A DNA stretch of 37,067 nt from positions 1 through 37,067 of the forward strand of contig JAUVZL010000026.1 of NCBI GenBank assembly GCA_030602565.1, in the 5' to 3' direction. The first letter of the stretch is position 1. The number at the start of each line of letters is the position of its first letter. Position numbers and translations under genes: made by a program. This DNA comes from Candidatus Stahliibacteriota bacterium. Its GTDB lineage: Bacteria > Hydrothermota > Tepidihabitantia > SM23-42. Under the pieces are notes generated by a model. The model searched no databases. It had not been told where the DNA came from and worked only from the letters and a program-made list of their open reading frames with translations. Of the stretch, positions 16,845 through 23,988 are shown in pieces.

Positions 16845-17843
16845 ATGGCAAAAAATAAGTTTAATAAAGGTGAAATTGTCATTTATCGAACCGCTAAAAA
16901 AGAAGTGGAGTTAAAAGTGCGGTTGGAAAAGGAAACAGTGTGGCTTGATGCACATCAAATGGCACAGGTTTTTAGTATTGATAGAACCGTAATTGTAAAG
17001 CATATTCGTAATATTTATAAAACTGGCGAATTGCCCGAGACTTCAACCTGTGCAAAAATTGCACAGGTTGCCGCTGATGGGAAAATTCGACGAATGAATC
17101 TTTATAATCTAGATATGATTATTTCTGTGGGCTATCGGGTGAATTCCAAACGTGCCACCCAGTTTAGGATTTGGGCGACAAAAGTGCTTAGAAGTTATCT
17201 GGTGCAAGGATACGCCATCAACCAAAAGCCACTTTTGGAAACACGGGAGAAATTTAAAGAATTGCAAACCGCCATTACTTTTTTGCAGGAAAAATCAAAA
17301 AAAGAGTTATTATCGGGACAGGCGGGCGAGATTTTAAATCTACTCTCAAGTTATGCCAAAACCCTCACATTACTTGAAGAATACGACAAAGGAAAATTAA
17401 AGACGGCAAAGGGCAGGAAAGCAAAATTTGTTTTGAAGTATGAAGAGTGTCAGCGGATTGTCAAAGAAATAAAAAAAGAATTGATTGCAAAAAAAGAAGC
17501 CAGTGATATTTTTGGTAGAGAAACAAGGGGCGCTTTTGAGGGAATTATAAAAGGATTGTATCAAACATTTAACCGCAAAGAATTATATCCAACAATAGAA
17601 GACAAAGCGTCTCATTTGCTTTATTTCACAATTAAAGACCATCCCTTTACTGATGGCAATAAACGTATTGCCTCTTTTTTATTAGTGTATTTTTTGGACA
17701 AAAACAACTATCTCTATCGTGAAAAGGGGGAAAAGAAAATAAATGATAACGCTTTGGTATCTTTAGCCCTTTTAGTTGCTGAAAGCGATCCAAAAGAAAA
17801 AGATATTTTGATAAAGATTATCAGGAATTTAACAACGGAATAG
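16845..17843 (+). CDS. RhuM-domain protein with C-terminal Fic/Doc domain
   Basis: A 332-residue protein. Residues about 9-120 are a RhuM/virulence-associated DNA-binding-like domain (IVIYRTAKKEVELKVRLE, DRTVIVKHIRNIYK, YNLDMIISVGYRVNS, FRIWATKVLRSYL). Residues about 205-330 form a Fic domain with the motif HPFTDGNKR at 266-274. The Gly and Lys at the end of that motif fall between canonical AMPylating Fic (HPFxxGNGR) and Doc-type kinase motifs, so nucleotidyl or phosphate transfer onto a target protein is plausible but not determined. Such RhuM-Fic proteins occur in defence and mobile islands. The gene is AT-rich and bounded by two related short coding fragments, supporting acquisition as a cassette. 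Confidence 0.87.
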   Translation: MAKNKFNKGEIVIYRTAKKEVELKVRLEKETVWLDAHQMAQVFSIDRTVIVKHIRNIYKTGELPETSTCAKIAQVAADGKIRRMNLYNLDMIISVGYRVNSKRATQFRIWATKVLRSYLVQGYAINQKPLLETREKFKELQTAITFLQEKSKKELLSGQAGEILNLLSSYAKTLTLLEEYDKGKLKTAKGRKAKFVLKYEECQRIVKEIKKELIAKKEASDIFGRETRGAFEGIIKGLYQTFNRKELYPTIEDKASHLLYFTIKDHPFTDGNKRIASFLLVYFLDKNNYLYREKGEKKINDNALVSLALLVAESDPKEKDILIKIIRNLTTE

Positions 17844-17845
17844 CG

Positions 17846-18019
17846 ATGCTTTACGAAGTTTTTAACTCACTAAAAGAAGCGCACGGGCAGGAAAGCAGGT
17901 TGACCCCGTTAGATGTTTACTATCTAACGGGGTTGATATTAAAGAGGTTCAAATTTTTGAAGAAGCTGTTGAAAATAAAATTTTGGGTTAGACTATTTAT
18001 AGGGAAAATGCGCAGATGA
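17846..18019 (+). pseudogene. Fragment MLYEVFNSLKEAHGQ, second copy, reading into a family C element
   Basis: A 57-codon frame. The first 15 codons match the fragment at 16787. The frame then reads through a family C palindrome (17903-17933) and continues into a lysine-rich tail that does not look like conserved protein. Its TGA stop overlaps the ATG of the next gene by one base pair of codons (ATGA at 18016), which may be chance. It is probably a gene interrupted by the palindrome. Confidence 0.45.
17903..17933. repeat. Family C minimal palindrome
   Basis: ACCCCGTTAGAT and ATCTAACGGGGT are perfect 12-bp inverted arms around GTTTACT. The arms match the ends of the element at 12471, so this looks like the two ends joined with the interior lost. 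Confidence 0.75.
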
Positions 18020-19059
18020 ATACGCCGTCGATTGAGGAATGGAAAGAGGTATATAAATTGGCAATGGAGTTTAAGGAGATGGGCGCCTGGAATTGGATGT
18101 CGGATTCAGAAGTCTTTGGTGTTCAGAATCCTGCTAATGGAGAGATAGGGTATTGTTGTGTCCTGGGCGGAGCCGGTGAATTTTTCGGACTCGCGGTATA
18201 TCTCGGTACTGAAGGACTGAATGCTTATCTTGATCTTCAATCTGGCAGGATAGGCATTAAGAATGACCCATTTGAAGTATTGCTTTCCAAGAAGTGTCTG
18301 GTTATGTCATTTGAAAACAAGTCACAGTTGTCAAAGGAAGATTTACGCGTGATTAAAAAACTCGGGTTGGTATTTAAAGGAAAACATGCCTGGCCTCAAT
18401 TCCGATGGTATGAGCCTGGATATTACCCCTGGTATCTGAATAGAGACCATGTCATATTCCTGTCACTGTGTCTAAATCAGGCAAAGGATGTCGCTCCCAG
18501 GGTGAGAAAAGAGCCGGATTTGCTTATTCGGCAACATGGTGATCTCTATTTTGTGCGGGTACCGAGACAGCAGGATAATAATATTGAATGGACCGATGCG
18601 TGGCTAAAGCCGGTGGAGTTACAAAAAGTCGTACGGGTTACTTATGATTTTGATACTGCACAATTGAAGGACATTGAAACGACCGCCTCCCGTACAGACA
18701 TGGAATGGGAGATTGATGCGTTTTTTGTGCCGATGTGTGTTAGAGAGAAAGATGAAAAACCACATTATCCACTGGCATTTCTGTGCGTTGATAGAACCAG
18801 TGATTTTATCCTAAGTGTTCATCTTGCTCATCATGCCCGTTACGAAAGGGATTTTATCGATTATTTTGTAAACATAATTAAAGAGCATAAAATATTGCCA
18901 AAGAAAATTTTGATAAAGAAACAAGAATTGGGAACGTATCTCGAACCGCTTCTCGAAAAATTCTCAATCGAACTAAACCTTGTTACAAAATTCGCCGTGT
19001 TAGATAAGGCGCGCCGGAGTTTGTCACAAGAGTTAACCAAAGGAGAGAAGTATGTCTGA
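18016..19059 (+). CDS. Hypothetical protein, DUF7309/DUF6930-like
   Basis: A 347-residue soluble protein of unknown function. The N-terminal part has WNWMSDSEVFGVQNPANGEI and GAGEFFGLAVYLGTEGL, and the middle PGYYPWYLNRDHVIFLSLCL; these fit the uncharacterised DUF7309-DUF6930 protein type as I remember it. No signal peptide, membrane helix or catalytic motif stands out. Its last 8 bases overlap the start of the methylglutaconyl-CoA hydratase gene and contain that gene's Shine-Dalgarno region (AAAGGAGAG), so the two are co-transcribed and probably translationally coupled, although no functional link is known. Confidence 0.65.
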   Translation: MNTPSIEEWKEVYKLAMEFKEMGAWNWMSDSEVFGVQNPANGEIGYCCVLGGAGEFFGLAVYLGTEGLNAYLDLQSGRIGIKNDPFEVLLSKKCLVMSFENKSQLSKEDLRVIKKLGLVFKGKHAWPQFRWYEPGYYPWYLNRDHVIFLSLCLNQAKDVAPRVRKEPDLLIRQHGDLYFVRVPRQQDNNIEWTDAWLKPVELQKVVRVTYDFDTAQLKDIETTASRTDMEWEIDAFFVPMCVREKDEKPHYPLAFLCVDRTSDFILSVHLAHHARYERDFIDYFVNIIKEHKILPKKILIKKQELGTYLEPLLEKFSIELNLVTKFAVLDKARRSLSQELTKGEKYV

Positions 19060-19855
19060 TATAGTTCTGAAGACAGTAGAGTACACAGTGCATAATGCTA
19101 TTGCGCGTGTAACCCTTAACCGTCCAGAGGTTCATAATGCTTTTAATGATGTAATGATCAAGGAGCTTAGTGTTGTTTTTGATGAGGTTGAAAAGAATCA
19201 AGATATTAGGGTTGTGGTCTTAACTGGTAAAGGTAAGTCTTTTTGTGCGGGTGCTGATCTGAACTGGATGAAACGTGTGAAGGACTACTCCTACGATGAT
19301 AACCTGAAAGGGTCTTTAAAACTGGCTGATATGTTTTATAAGATCTATGCTTCACCAAAACCGACCATTGCCAGAGTTAATGGCACAGCAATTGGTGGTG
19401 GTACTGGGCTTGTTGCAGTTTGTGATATTGCCATTGCATCGGTTAAGGCAAAGTTCAGTTTCAGCGAGGTGAAACTCGGTCTTATCCCGGCGTGCATTTC
19501 ACCTTACGTAATGAAAAAATGCGGTGAAGGGAAATGTCGTGAATTCTTTTTAACCGGTGAAAGGTTGACCGCCGAAAGGGCATTTAATGCCGGGTTGGTT
19601 AACGCGGTCGTTGAGTTAGAAGAAATTGATAAATATGTTGACGAACTGGTCAGCAAATTAATATCCAGTGGTCCAGAGGCGATTAAGGACTGCAAAGAAT
19701 TATTAAGAAATGTTGCTGAAATGTCTCTCGAAGAAGCAAAGAAATACACGGCCGAGGTTATTGCTAAGCTGAGAATATCAAACGAGGGACAGGAAGGGAT
19801 GGCTGCATTTTTGGAAAAGCGAAAACCCAAATGGGATTCAGATTTAGGTAGATAA
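19052..19855 (+). CDS. liuC: Methylglutaconyl-CoA hydratase (LiuC-like enoyl-CoA hydratase)
   Basis: Crotonase-family enzyme of 267 residues, interconverting 3-methylglutaconyl-CoA and HMG-CoA. The oxyanion region AIGGGTGLVAVCDIAIAS has Gly119 where ordinary crotonases have the first catalytic Glu, and SFSEVKLGLIPACISPYVM keeps the second (Glu139). Both the G-G-G-x-G-L-V-A and the SEVKLGLIPA-x-ISPYV patterns are typical of methylglutaconyl-CoA hydratases. It fits with the 3-methylcrotonyl-CoA carboxylase genes (12839, 20703, 22310) and HMG-CoA synthase (9720). The start overlaps the upstream gene by 8 bases and has AAAGGAGAG. Confidence 0.87.
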   Translation: MSDIVLKTVEYTVHNAIARVTLNRPEVHNAFNDVMIKELSVVFDEVEKNQDIRVVVLTGKGKSFCAGADLNWMKRVKDYSYDDNLKGSLKLADMFYKIYASPKPTIARVNGTAIGGGTGLVAVCDIAIASVKAKFSFSEVKLGLIPACISPYVMKKCGEGKCREFFLTGERLTAERAFNAGLVNAVVELEEIDKYVDELVSKLISSGPEAIKDCKELLRNVAEMSLEEAKKYTAEVIAKLRISNEGQEGMAAFLEKRKPKWDSDLGR

Positions 19856-19866
19856 TAACAGAAATC

Positions 19867-20094
19867 ATGAAAGATACAGGAATCGAATCCGAAAGATTTC
19901 AGATAGAGATTTTCCGCAAGATGCCGCCCGAAACTAAGTTGAATCTTTCGGTTGAGCTGACAAAAGTTGCAACAGAATTGGTTAAGGCGGGCATTAAACA
20001 TCGCCATCCAGAATTTACCAAAGAGGAAATAGAGACAGAATTTAAGAAAATCCTCCTTACTGAGGAGATATTTCGCAAAGTATATAAGCAATGA
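19867..20094 (+). CDS. Small helical protein, probable partner/antitoxin of the following nucleotidyltransferase
   Basis: Seventy-five residues: a pattern of FQIEIFRKMPPETKLNLSVE, ELVKAGIKHRHPEFTKEEIE and a C-terminal ILLTEEIFRKVYKQ. Proteins with this arrangement (MPPE.KL, AGI..RHP, LL..E.F..KVY) regularly precede a nucleotidyltransferase gene in other bacteria, and I recall them being named after mycobacterial Rv0078B as possible antitoxins. It overlaps the next gene by four bases (ATGA). Its insertion between two carboxylase-pathway genes is typical of a toxin-antitoxin pair. No function is proven. Confidence 0.7.
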   Translation: MKDTGIESERFQIEIFRKMPPETKLNLSVELTKVATELVKAGIKHRHPEFTKEEIETEFKKILLTEEIFRKVYKQ

Positions 20095-20633
20095 CGCAAA
20101 CTGAAATCTTATTAAAAATTATCGATCTATTTACAAAATGCAAAATCGAGTACATGATCACTGGTTCATTTGCCAGCAATCTACACGGTGTCCCAAGAGC
20201 CACATTTGATGCCGATATTGTTATAAAAGCTGATCAAGGCTCGTTAAAAAAATTTACAAAAGAAGTCAGCAAAGATTTCTACGTTGAGGAAAAAAATACA
20301 AAAAGTCAAAAAGGAATGTTTAATATTATTCATTATAATACTGGTTTTAAAATCGACCTAATTCTTATTAAACGCCGCGGTTATAGTCAAACCGAATTCA
20401 GTCGCCGTCAATTAATTGATTTTGCAGGTCGCCGATGCTGGTTTTCGTCTCCAGAAGATACTATCTTATCTAAACTTGAGTGGTCAAAGTTCGGTGCATC
20501 TGAGAGGCAATTTAATGATGCCCTGGGTATCGCCAAAGTTCAAAGTGAAAAATTGGATTGGGAATATCTACGCAAATGGGCAAAGGAATTAAATGTTGTT
20601 GAGTTGTTGGACAAGATATTACGAAACTTATAG
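20091..20633 (+). CDS. Nucleotidyltransferase-fold protein, putative toxin of a two-gene module
   Basis: A 180-residue protein with a minimal nucleotidyltransferase fold: TGSFASNLHG at residues 24-33 (the GS motif), FDADI with Asp40 and Asp42, and a third acidic residue Asp89 in FKIDLILIK. This matches DUF6036/AbiEii-like nucleotidyltransferases. With all three acidic residues present it is likely active, perhaps adding nucleotides to RNA or protein, but the target is unknown. Coupled to the small helical protein upstream by ATGA overlap. Confidence 0.75.
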   Translation: MTQTEILLKIIDLFTKCKIEYMITGSFASNLHGVPRATFDADIVIKADQGSLKKFTKEVSKDFYVEEKNTKSQKGMFNIIHYNTGFKIDLILIKRRGYSQTEFSRRQLIDFAGRRCWFSSPEDTILSKLEWSKFGASERQFNDALGIAKVQSEKLDWEYLRKWAKELNVVELLDKILRNL

Positions 20634-20638
20634 AGCAC

Positions 20639-20702
20639 ACAGATATATTTATCTGTATGAATCCGCTGTAATCTGTTTGCATCAATTTTTGCGGAGCAAA
20701 AA
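20639..20702 (+). repeat. Family B repeat copy 4 (5'-truncated, no gene)
   Basis: Starts with a hairpin ACAGATA-TATT-TATCTGT (20639-20656), then TGAATCCGCTGTAATC, TGTTTGCATC and the terminal hairpin TTTTTGC-GGA-GCAAAAA (20686-20702). The hairpin touches the ATG at 20703, and the only Shine-Dalgarno-like bases (GCGGAG) are its loop and stem. The C-G pair next to the loop is swapped relative to copies 1 and 5, keeping pairing. Confidence 0.8.
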
Positions 20703-22214
20703 ATGTTTAAGAAAATTCTAATTGCCAACCGTGGTGAAATTGCAATTCGCATCGCCCGCGCATGCCATGAAATGGGTATTGCAACAATCGGCGTATATTC
20801 TACGGTTGATGCCAATTCATGCCACCTTTGGCACATGGATGAGGCGGTCTGCATTGGTGACCCTGCACCCCAGGCAAGTTATTTGAACATCCAAACTATT
20901 ATTGAGCAAGCACGCAGAACCGGGGCTCAAGCAATTCATCCTGGTTATGGATTTCTGGCAGAGAATGCACGGTTTGTCAAAGCTTGCGAGGATGCCGGGA
21001 TTATGTTCATCGGGCCGAGCTCCAGGGCGATGGCTTTGGTAGGTGATAAAGTTGCATCGCGCAATACAGTGAAGCATGTCGATGTGCCGATTATCCCCGG
21101 TATGGAAACGAGTAGCACAGATCTGGTTACATTCAAAAATATGGCTGCCCAAGTGGGTTATCCGGTTATTGTTAAAGCATCAATGGGCGGCGGCGGTAAA
21201 GGCATGAGAGTTGTGCGCAGTGAGCAAGAACTCGAAGCCAGTGTTAACGCCGGGCAAAGAGAGGCTCAGAGCGCCTTTGGTGACGCTACGGTTTACCTTG
21301 AGAAATATATTGAGAAGCCCCGGCACATTGAGTTTCAAGTTATTAGAGATACCCATGGTAATGTTGTCCATTTATACGAGCGCGAATGTTCTATTCAACG
21401 TCGCCACCAGAAGATAATTGAGGAGACGCCTTCCCCAGTCCTTGATAATGCTCTGCGCACTAAGATGGGTGAAGCGGCAAAAAGAGTTATTGAAGCTGCT
21501 GACTACACCAATGCTGGAACCGTTGAATTTCTCGTAGACCAGAACAAAAAATTCTATTTCCTGGAAGTAAATGCGCGTGTTCAAGTCGAACATCCGATTA
21601 CCGAGATGGTTACTGGTATAGATTTAGTACGCCAACAGATTCTGGTCGCGGCTGGAGGAAAACTCGGGTTCCAGCAAAAAGATATAAGTCAACGCGGGCA
21701 TGCAATAGAATCACGTATTTACGCTGAAGATCCAGACAACAACTTCATGCCGTCGCCAGGTAAGATACTATTCCTGCTTGAGCCAAGTGGGCCGGGTATC
21801 AGGGTAGATTCAGGGATATATCAGGGCTGGAATGTACCACCTCATTACGATCCGATACTTTCCAAGCTAATAACCTGGGCTGAAACAAGAAAAATATCAC
21901 TCGCCCGCATGTCCTGCACTTTAGAAAACTATATTATCCTCGGTATCAAAACCAATATTGGTTTCTTGAAGCGCATTATGGATACAGAGAAATTCATAAC
22001 TGGTGAGTACCATACGCATTTTATTGATGATAATGAAGAAGCCCTAATCCCTCAACATGAGAACATAGCCCAGGTTTTAATTGCCGCTTCTTTGATAAAG
22101 ACATTAAGGAGAACAGGGGTCAGTGCCCAAATCGCCTCCAAAGCAGCGCAGGTTCACAAAATAACGACGCCGTGGCAAGAATTGGGTTCTTGGGAAATAT
22201 GCAAACATGATTAA
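20703..22214 (+). CDS. mccA: Biotin carboxylase subunit of the second acyl-CoA carboxylase (3-methylcrotonyl-CoA type)
   Basis: A 503-residue ATP-grasp biotin carboxylase, closely similar in plan to the one at 1388. N-terminus MFKKILIANRGEIAIRI, GGGGKGMRVV near residue 161, RHIEFQVI, and VNARVQVEHP with catalytic Arg292. The carrier domain is again a separate gene 95 bases downstream. Its expected partners are mccB (12839) and the carrier at 22310. Start ATG at 20703 directly against the terminal hairpin of a family B repeat; translation may depend on opening that hairpin. Confidence 0.9.
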   Translation: MFKKILIANRGEIAIRIARACHEMGIATIGVYSTVDANSCHLWHMDEAVCIGDPAPQASYLNIQTIIEQARRTGAQAIHPGYGFLAENARFVKACEDAGIMFIGPSSRAMALVGDKVASRNTVKHVDVPIIPGMETSSTDLVTFKNMAAQVGYPVIVKASMGGGGKGMRVVRSEQELEASVNAGQREAQSAFGDATVYLEKYIEKPRHIEFQVIRDTHGNVVHLYERECSIQRRHQKIIEETPSPVLDNALRTKMGEAAKRVIEAADYTNAGTVEFLVDQNKKFYFLEVNARVQVEHPITEMVTGIDLVRQQILVAAGGKLGFQQKDISQRGHAIESRIYAEDPDNNFMPSPGKILFLLEPSGPGIRVDSGIYQGWNVPPHYDPILSKLITWAETRKISLARMSCTLENYIILGIKTNIGFLKRIMDTEKFITGEYHTHFIDDNEEALIPQHENIAQVLIAASLIKTLRRTGVSAQIASKAAQVHKITTPWQELGSWEICKHD

Positions 22215-22304
22215 ATGCCTAAATACCTAGACACCTAAATATCTAAAAAATAAATTTAGGAATTTAGGTATTTTGGTCCGCCGAAGGCGGATTTAGGTAT
22301 TTGC
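22215..22304 (+). repeat. Family A repeat copy 3 (both arms, no gene)
   Basis: The 5' arm ATGCCTAAATACCTAGACAC... is followed after a short A-rich join by the 3' arm TTTAGGAATTTAGGTATTTT and, after a small hairpin TCCGCC-GAA-GGCGGA (22277-22291), the end TTTAGGTATTTGCTT. The order and ends match the arms on either side of the four-helix-bundle gene at 5007, as if that gene were absent here. The small hairpin sits exactly where copy 2 has only GACT. Confidence 0.82.
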
Positions 22305-22309
22305 TTATT

Positions 22310-22798
22310 ATGGAATATAAATTCATACATCTAAATAAGACCCATGTAGTGAAAATCAAGAAATCTGATGGTGGCTATCAGGTTTCTATTGATGGCAAGG
22401 ATTATGATATCGCTGGCTTTATGAATAAAGACAATATCATCTCTTTTGAATTACACAAGAATCTGAACAACATCTATTATGCACAAGATAAGGATACGAT
22501 ATACTTGGCAGTTGGCGGGGACTATTACACGCTTGTTTTGGAAAGAGGGAATGTGTTTAAAGGAGCTGGTGCACAGGCGCAAAAGGGCGATAGTGTGAAA
22601 TCGTCCATGCCTGGACTGCTCGTAAAGGTTATGGTAATGGTCGGTGATGAAGTTAAAGAGGGAACCACCCTTGCGATAGTTGAAGCCATGAAGATGCAAA
22701 ATGAATTGCGTGCGCCGCGGGATGGTATTGTCAAGAAAATCAACTATAAAGAAGGTGACCAGGTCGAAGCCCTTAAACCAATAGTTGAGTTGGAATAG
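22310..22798 (+). CDS. Biotin carboxyl carrier protein of the second acyl-CoA carboxylase
   Basis: 162 residues with the same plan as the carrier at 2920: a beta-rich linking region (residues 1-85), a short linker, then a biotinyl domain with EAMKMQNE and attachment Lys128. Start is the ATG at 22310; an in-frame TTG at 22301 lies in the repeat end and is less likely. No clear Shine-Dalgarno is visible. It probably serves the 3-methylcrotonyl-CoA carboxylase (20703 plus 12839), though exchange between the two carboxylases is possible. Confidence 0.9.
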   Translation: MEYKFIHLNKTHVVKIKKSDGGYQVSIDGKDYDIAGFMNKDNIISFELHKNLNNIYYAQDKDTIYLAVGGDYYTLVLERGNVFKGAGAQAQKGDSVKSSMPGLLVKVMVMVGDEVKEGTTLAIVEAMKMQNELRAPRDGIVKKINYKEGDQVEALKPIVELE

Positions 22799-22809
22799 GA
22801 GAAATAGGA

Positions 22810-23190
22810 ATGTACAGTAAGAAAGTAATGGACCATTTTATGAATCCGCGGAACGTAGGTGAACTCAAGAATGCTGATGGCGTCGGTGAAGTTGGCAACC
22901 CTGTCTGCGGTGATGTTATGACTTTCCATATCAAGGTTGAAAATGGTAGAATAAAGGATGTTAGGTTCAAAACCTTTGGATGTGGAGCGGCGATTGCTGT
23001 ATCCAGCATGGTGAGCGAAATGGCAAAAGGGAAAACACTTAAACAGGCAATGAAGATTACAAACAAAATGGTTGTTGGCAAGTTAGGGGGATTACCGGCG
23101 ATAAAGCTGCACTGTTCGAATCTGGGTGCTGATGCATTACACAAAGCAATTGAGAATTATTTGGCAAAGAAAAAGAAAAAGAAAGATTAA
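22810..23190 (+). CDS. IscU/NifU-N-type Fe-S cluster scaffold
   Basis: A 126-residue scaffold for building Fe-S clusters. Three conserved cysteines are present: Cys33 in GNPVCGDVM (with Asp35), Cys58 in FGCGAAIAVSSM and Cys102 in LHCSNLGADAL. The C-terminus is a lysine run. The asymmetry (no NifS cysteine desulfurase beside it) means the sulfur donor is elsewhere. It sits between the carrier and crotonase genes with 11- and 9-base spacers, so it is probably in the same transcript. Confidence 0.9.
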   Translation: MYSKKVMDHFMNPRNVGELKNADGVGEVGNPVCGDVMTFHIKVENGRIKDVRFKTFGCGAAIAVSSMVSEMAKGKTLKQAMKITNKMVVGKLGGLPAIKLHCSNLGADALHKAIENYLAKKKKKKD

Positions 23191-23199
23191 GGAGGTAAG

Positions 23200-23988
23200 A
23201 TGACATTCAACAACATAATTATTGAGAGCGAAGGCAAATTGGGGATTCTTAAGATTAACCGACCTGATGTCTTGAATGCTGTAAATGTGGCGACAATACT
23301 TGAGATTGAGCAGGCAATGCATCATTTTAATGATGATGACAACATCTATGTGGTTATCATAACTGGTCAAGGCAAGTCATTTGTGTCAGGTTCAGATATT
23401 GCACGTTTGATAGAGATGGATGGACTAAAGGCACGGGAATACAGTCGGATCGGCCAGCGTGTTTTATCCTATATCGAAAATATGGAAAAACCAGTTATTG
23501 CGGCAGTGAATGGTTATGCCCTTGGTTCAGGATGTGAGCTTGCCATGGCTTGCGATATAAGGGTTGCTTCTGAAAAAGCAAAATTCGGTCAGCCTGAAGT
23601 GAAACTCGGCATAATCCCTGGTCATGCTGGAACACAGCGCCTTGCCAGATTAGTGGGTATAGGAAAAGCCAAAGAGCTCATTTTCACAGGTGATCTAATC
23701 GACGCTCAGGAGGCATTGAGAATAGGTTTAGTAAATAAAGTTGTTCCTCTTGATAAATTTATGGATGACGTAAAGAGTATCGCCAATAAGATAGCAGATG
23801 CGGGCCCGACTGCAGTACATATTGCCAAAACTGTGATCAATCGCGGTATTGATACGAATCTTACAACAGCGAGTTCCTATGAAATGGAAGCCTTTAGCAT
23901 TCTTTTCTCTACTGATGAAGCGAAAGAAGGCATGAAGGCGTTTTTGGAAAAGCGAAAGCCCAAGTGGGCTTTAGATTCAAACGGATAA
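23200..23988 (+). CDS. Enoyl-CoA hydratase (crotonase)
   Basis: A 262-residue crotonase with both catalytic glutamates, Glu113 in LGSGCELAMACD and Glu133 in FGQPEVKLGIIPGHAGTQRL, unlike the hydratase at 19052. It likely interconverts crotonyl-CoA and 3-hydroxybutyryl-CoA, together with the 3-hydroxyacyl-CoA dehydrogenase (24097) and thiolase (25812) that follow. The strong Shine-Dalgarno AAGGAGG fixes the start. The last codons (LDSNG) come from family B repeat sequence; the paralog at 19052 ends differently just after the same KRKPKW motif. Confidence 0.93.
   Translation: MTFNNIIIESEGKLGILKINRPDVLNAVNVATILEIEQAMHHFNDDDNIYVVIITGQGKSFVSGSDIARLIEMDGLKAREYSRIGQRVLSYIENMEKPVIAAVNGYALGSGCELAMACDIRVASEKAKFGQPEVKLGIIPGHAGTQRLARLVGIGKAKELIFTGDLIDAQEALRIGLVNKVVPLDKFMDDVKSIANKIADAGPTAVHIAKTVINRGIDTNLTTASSYEMEAFSILFSTDEAKEGMKAFLEKRKPKWALDSNG
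23955..23972 (+). other. Hairpin at the end of the crotonase gene
   Basis: AAAGCCCA (23955-23962) and TGGGCTTT (23965-23972) are perfect inverted arms with a two-base spacer, inside the codons for KPKWAL. The right arm merges into family B sequence TTTAGATTCAAACGGAT. Confidence 0.55.

Noticed and set aside
19504-20091. Reverse-strand open frame of 195 codons
   Set aside because: It lies opposite the liuC hydratase and the small antitoxin-like gene, both well supported; its sequence has no family features and is a shadow frame.
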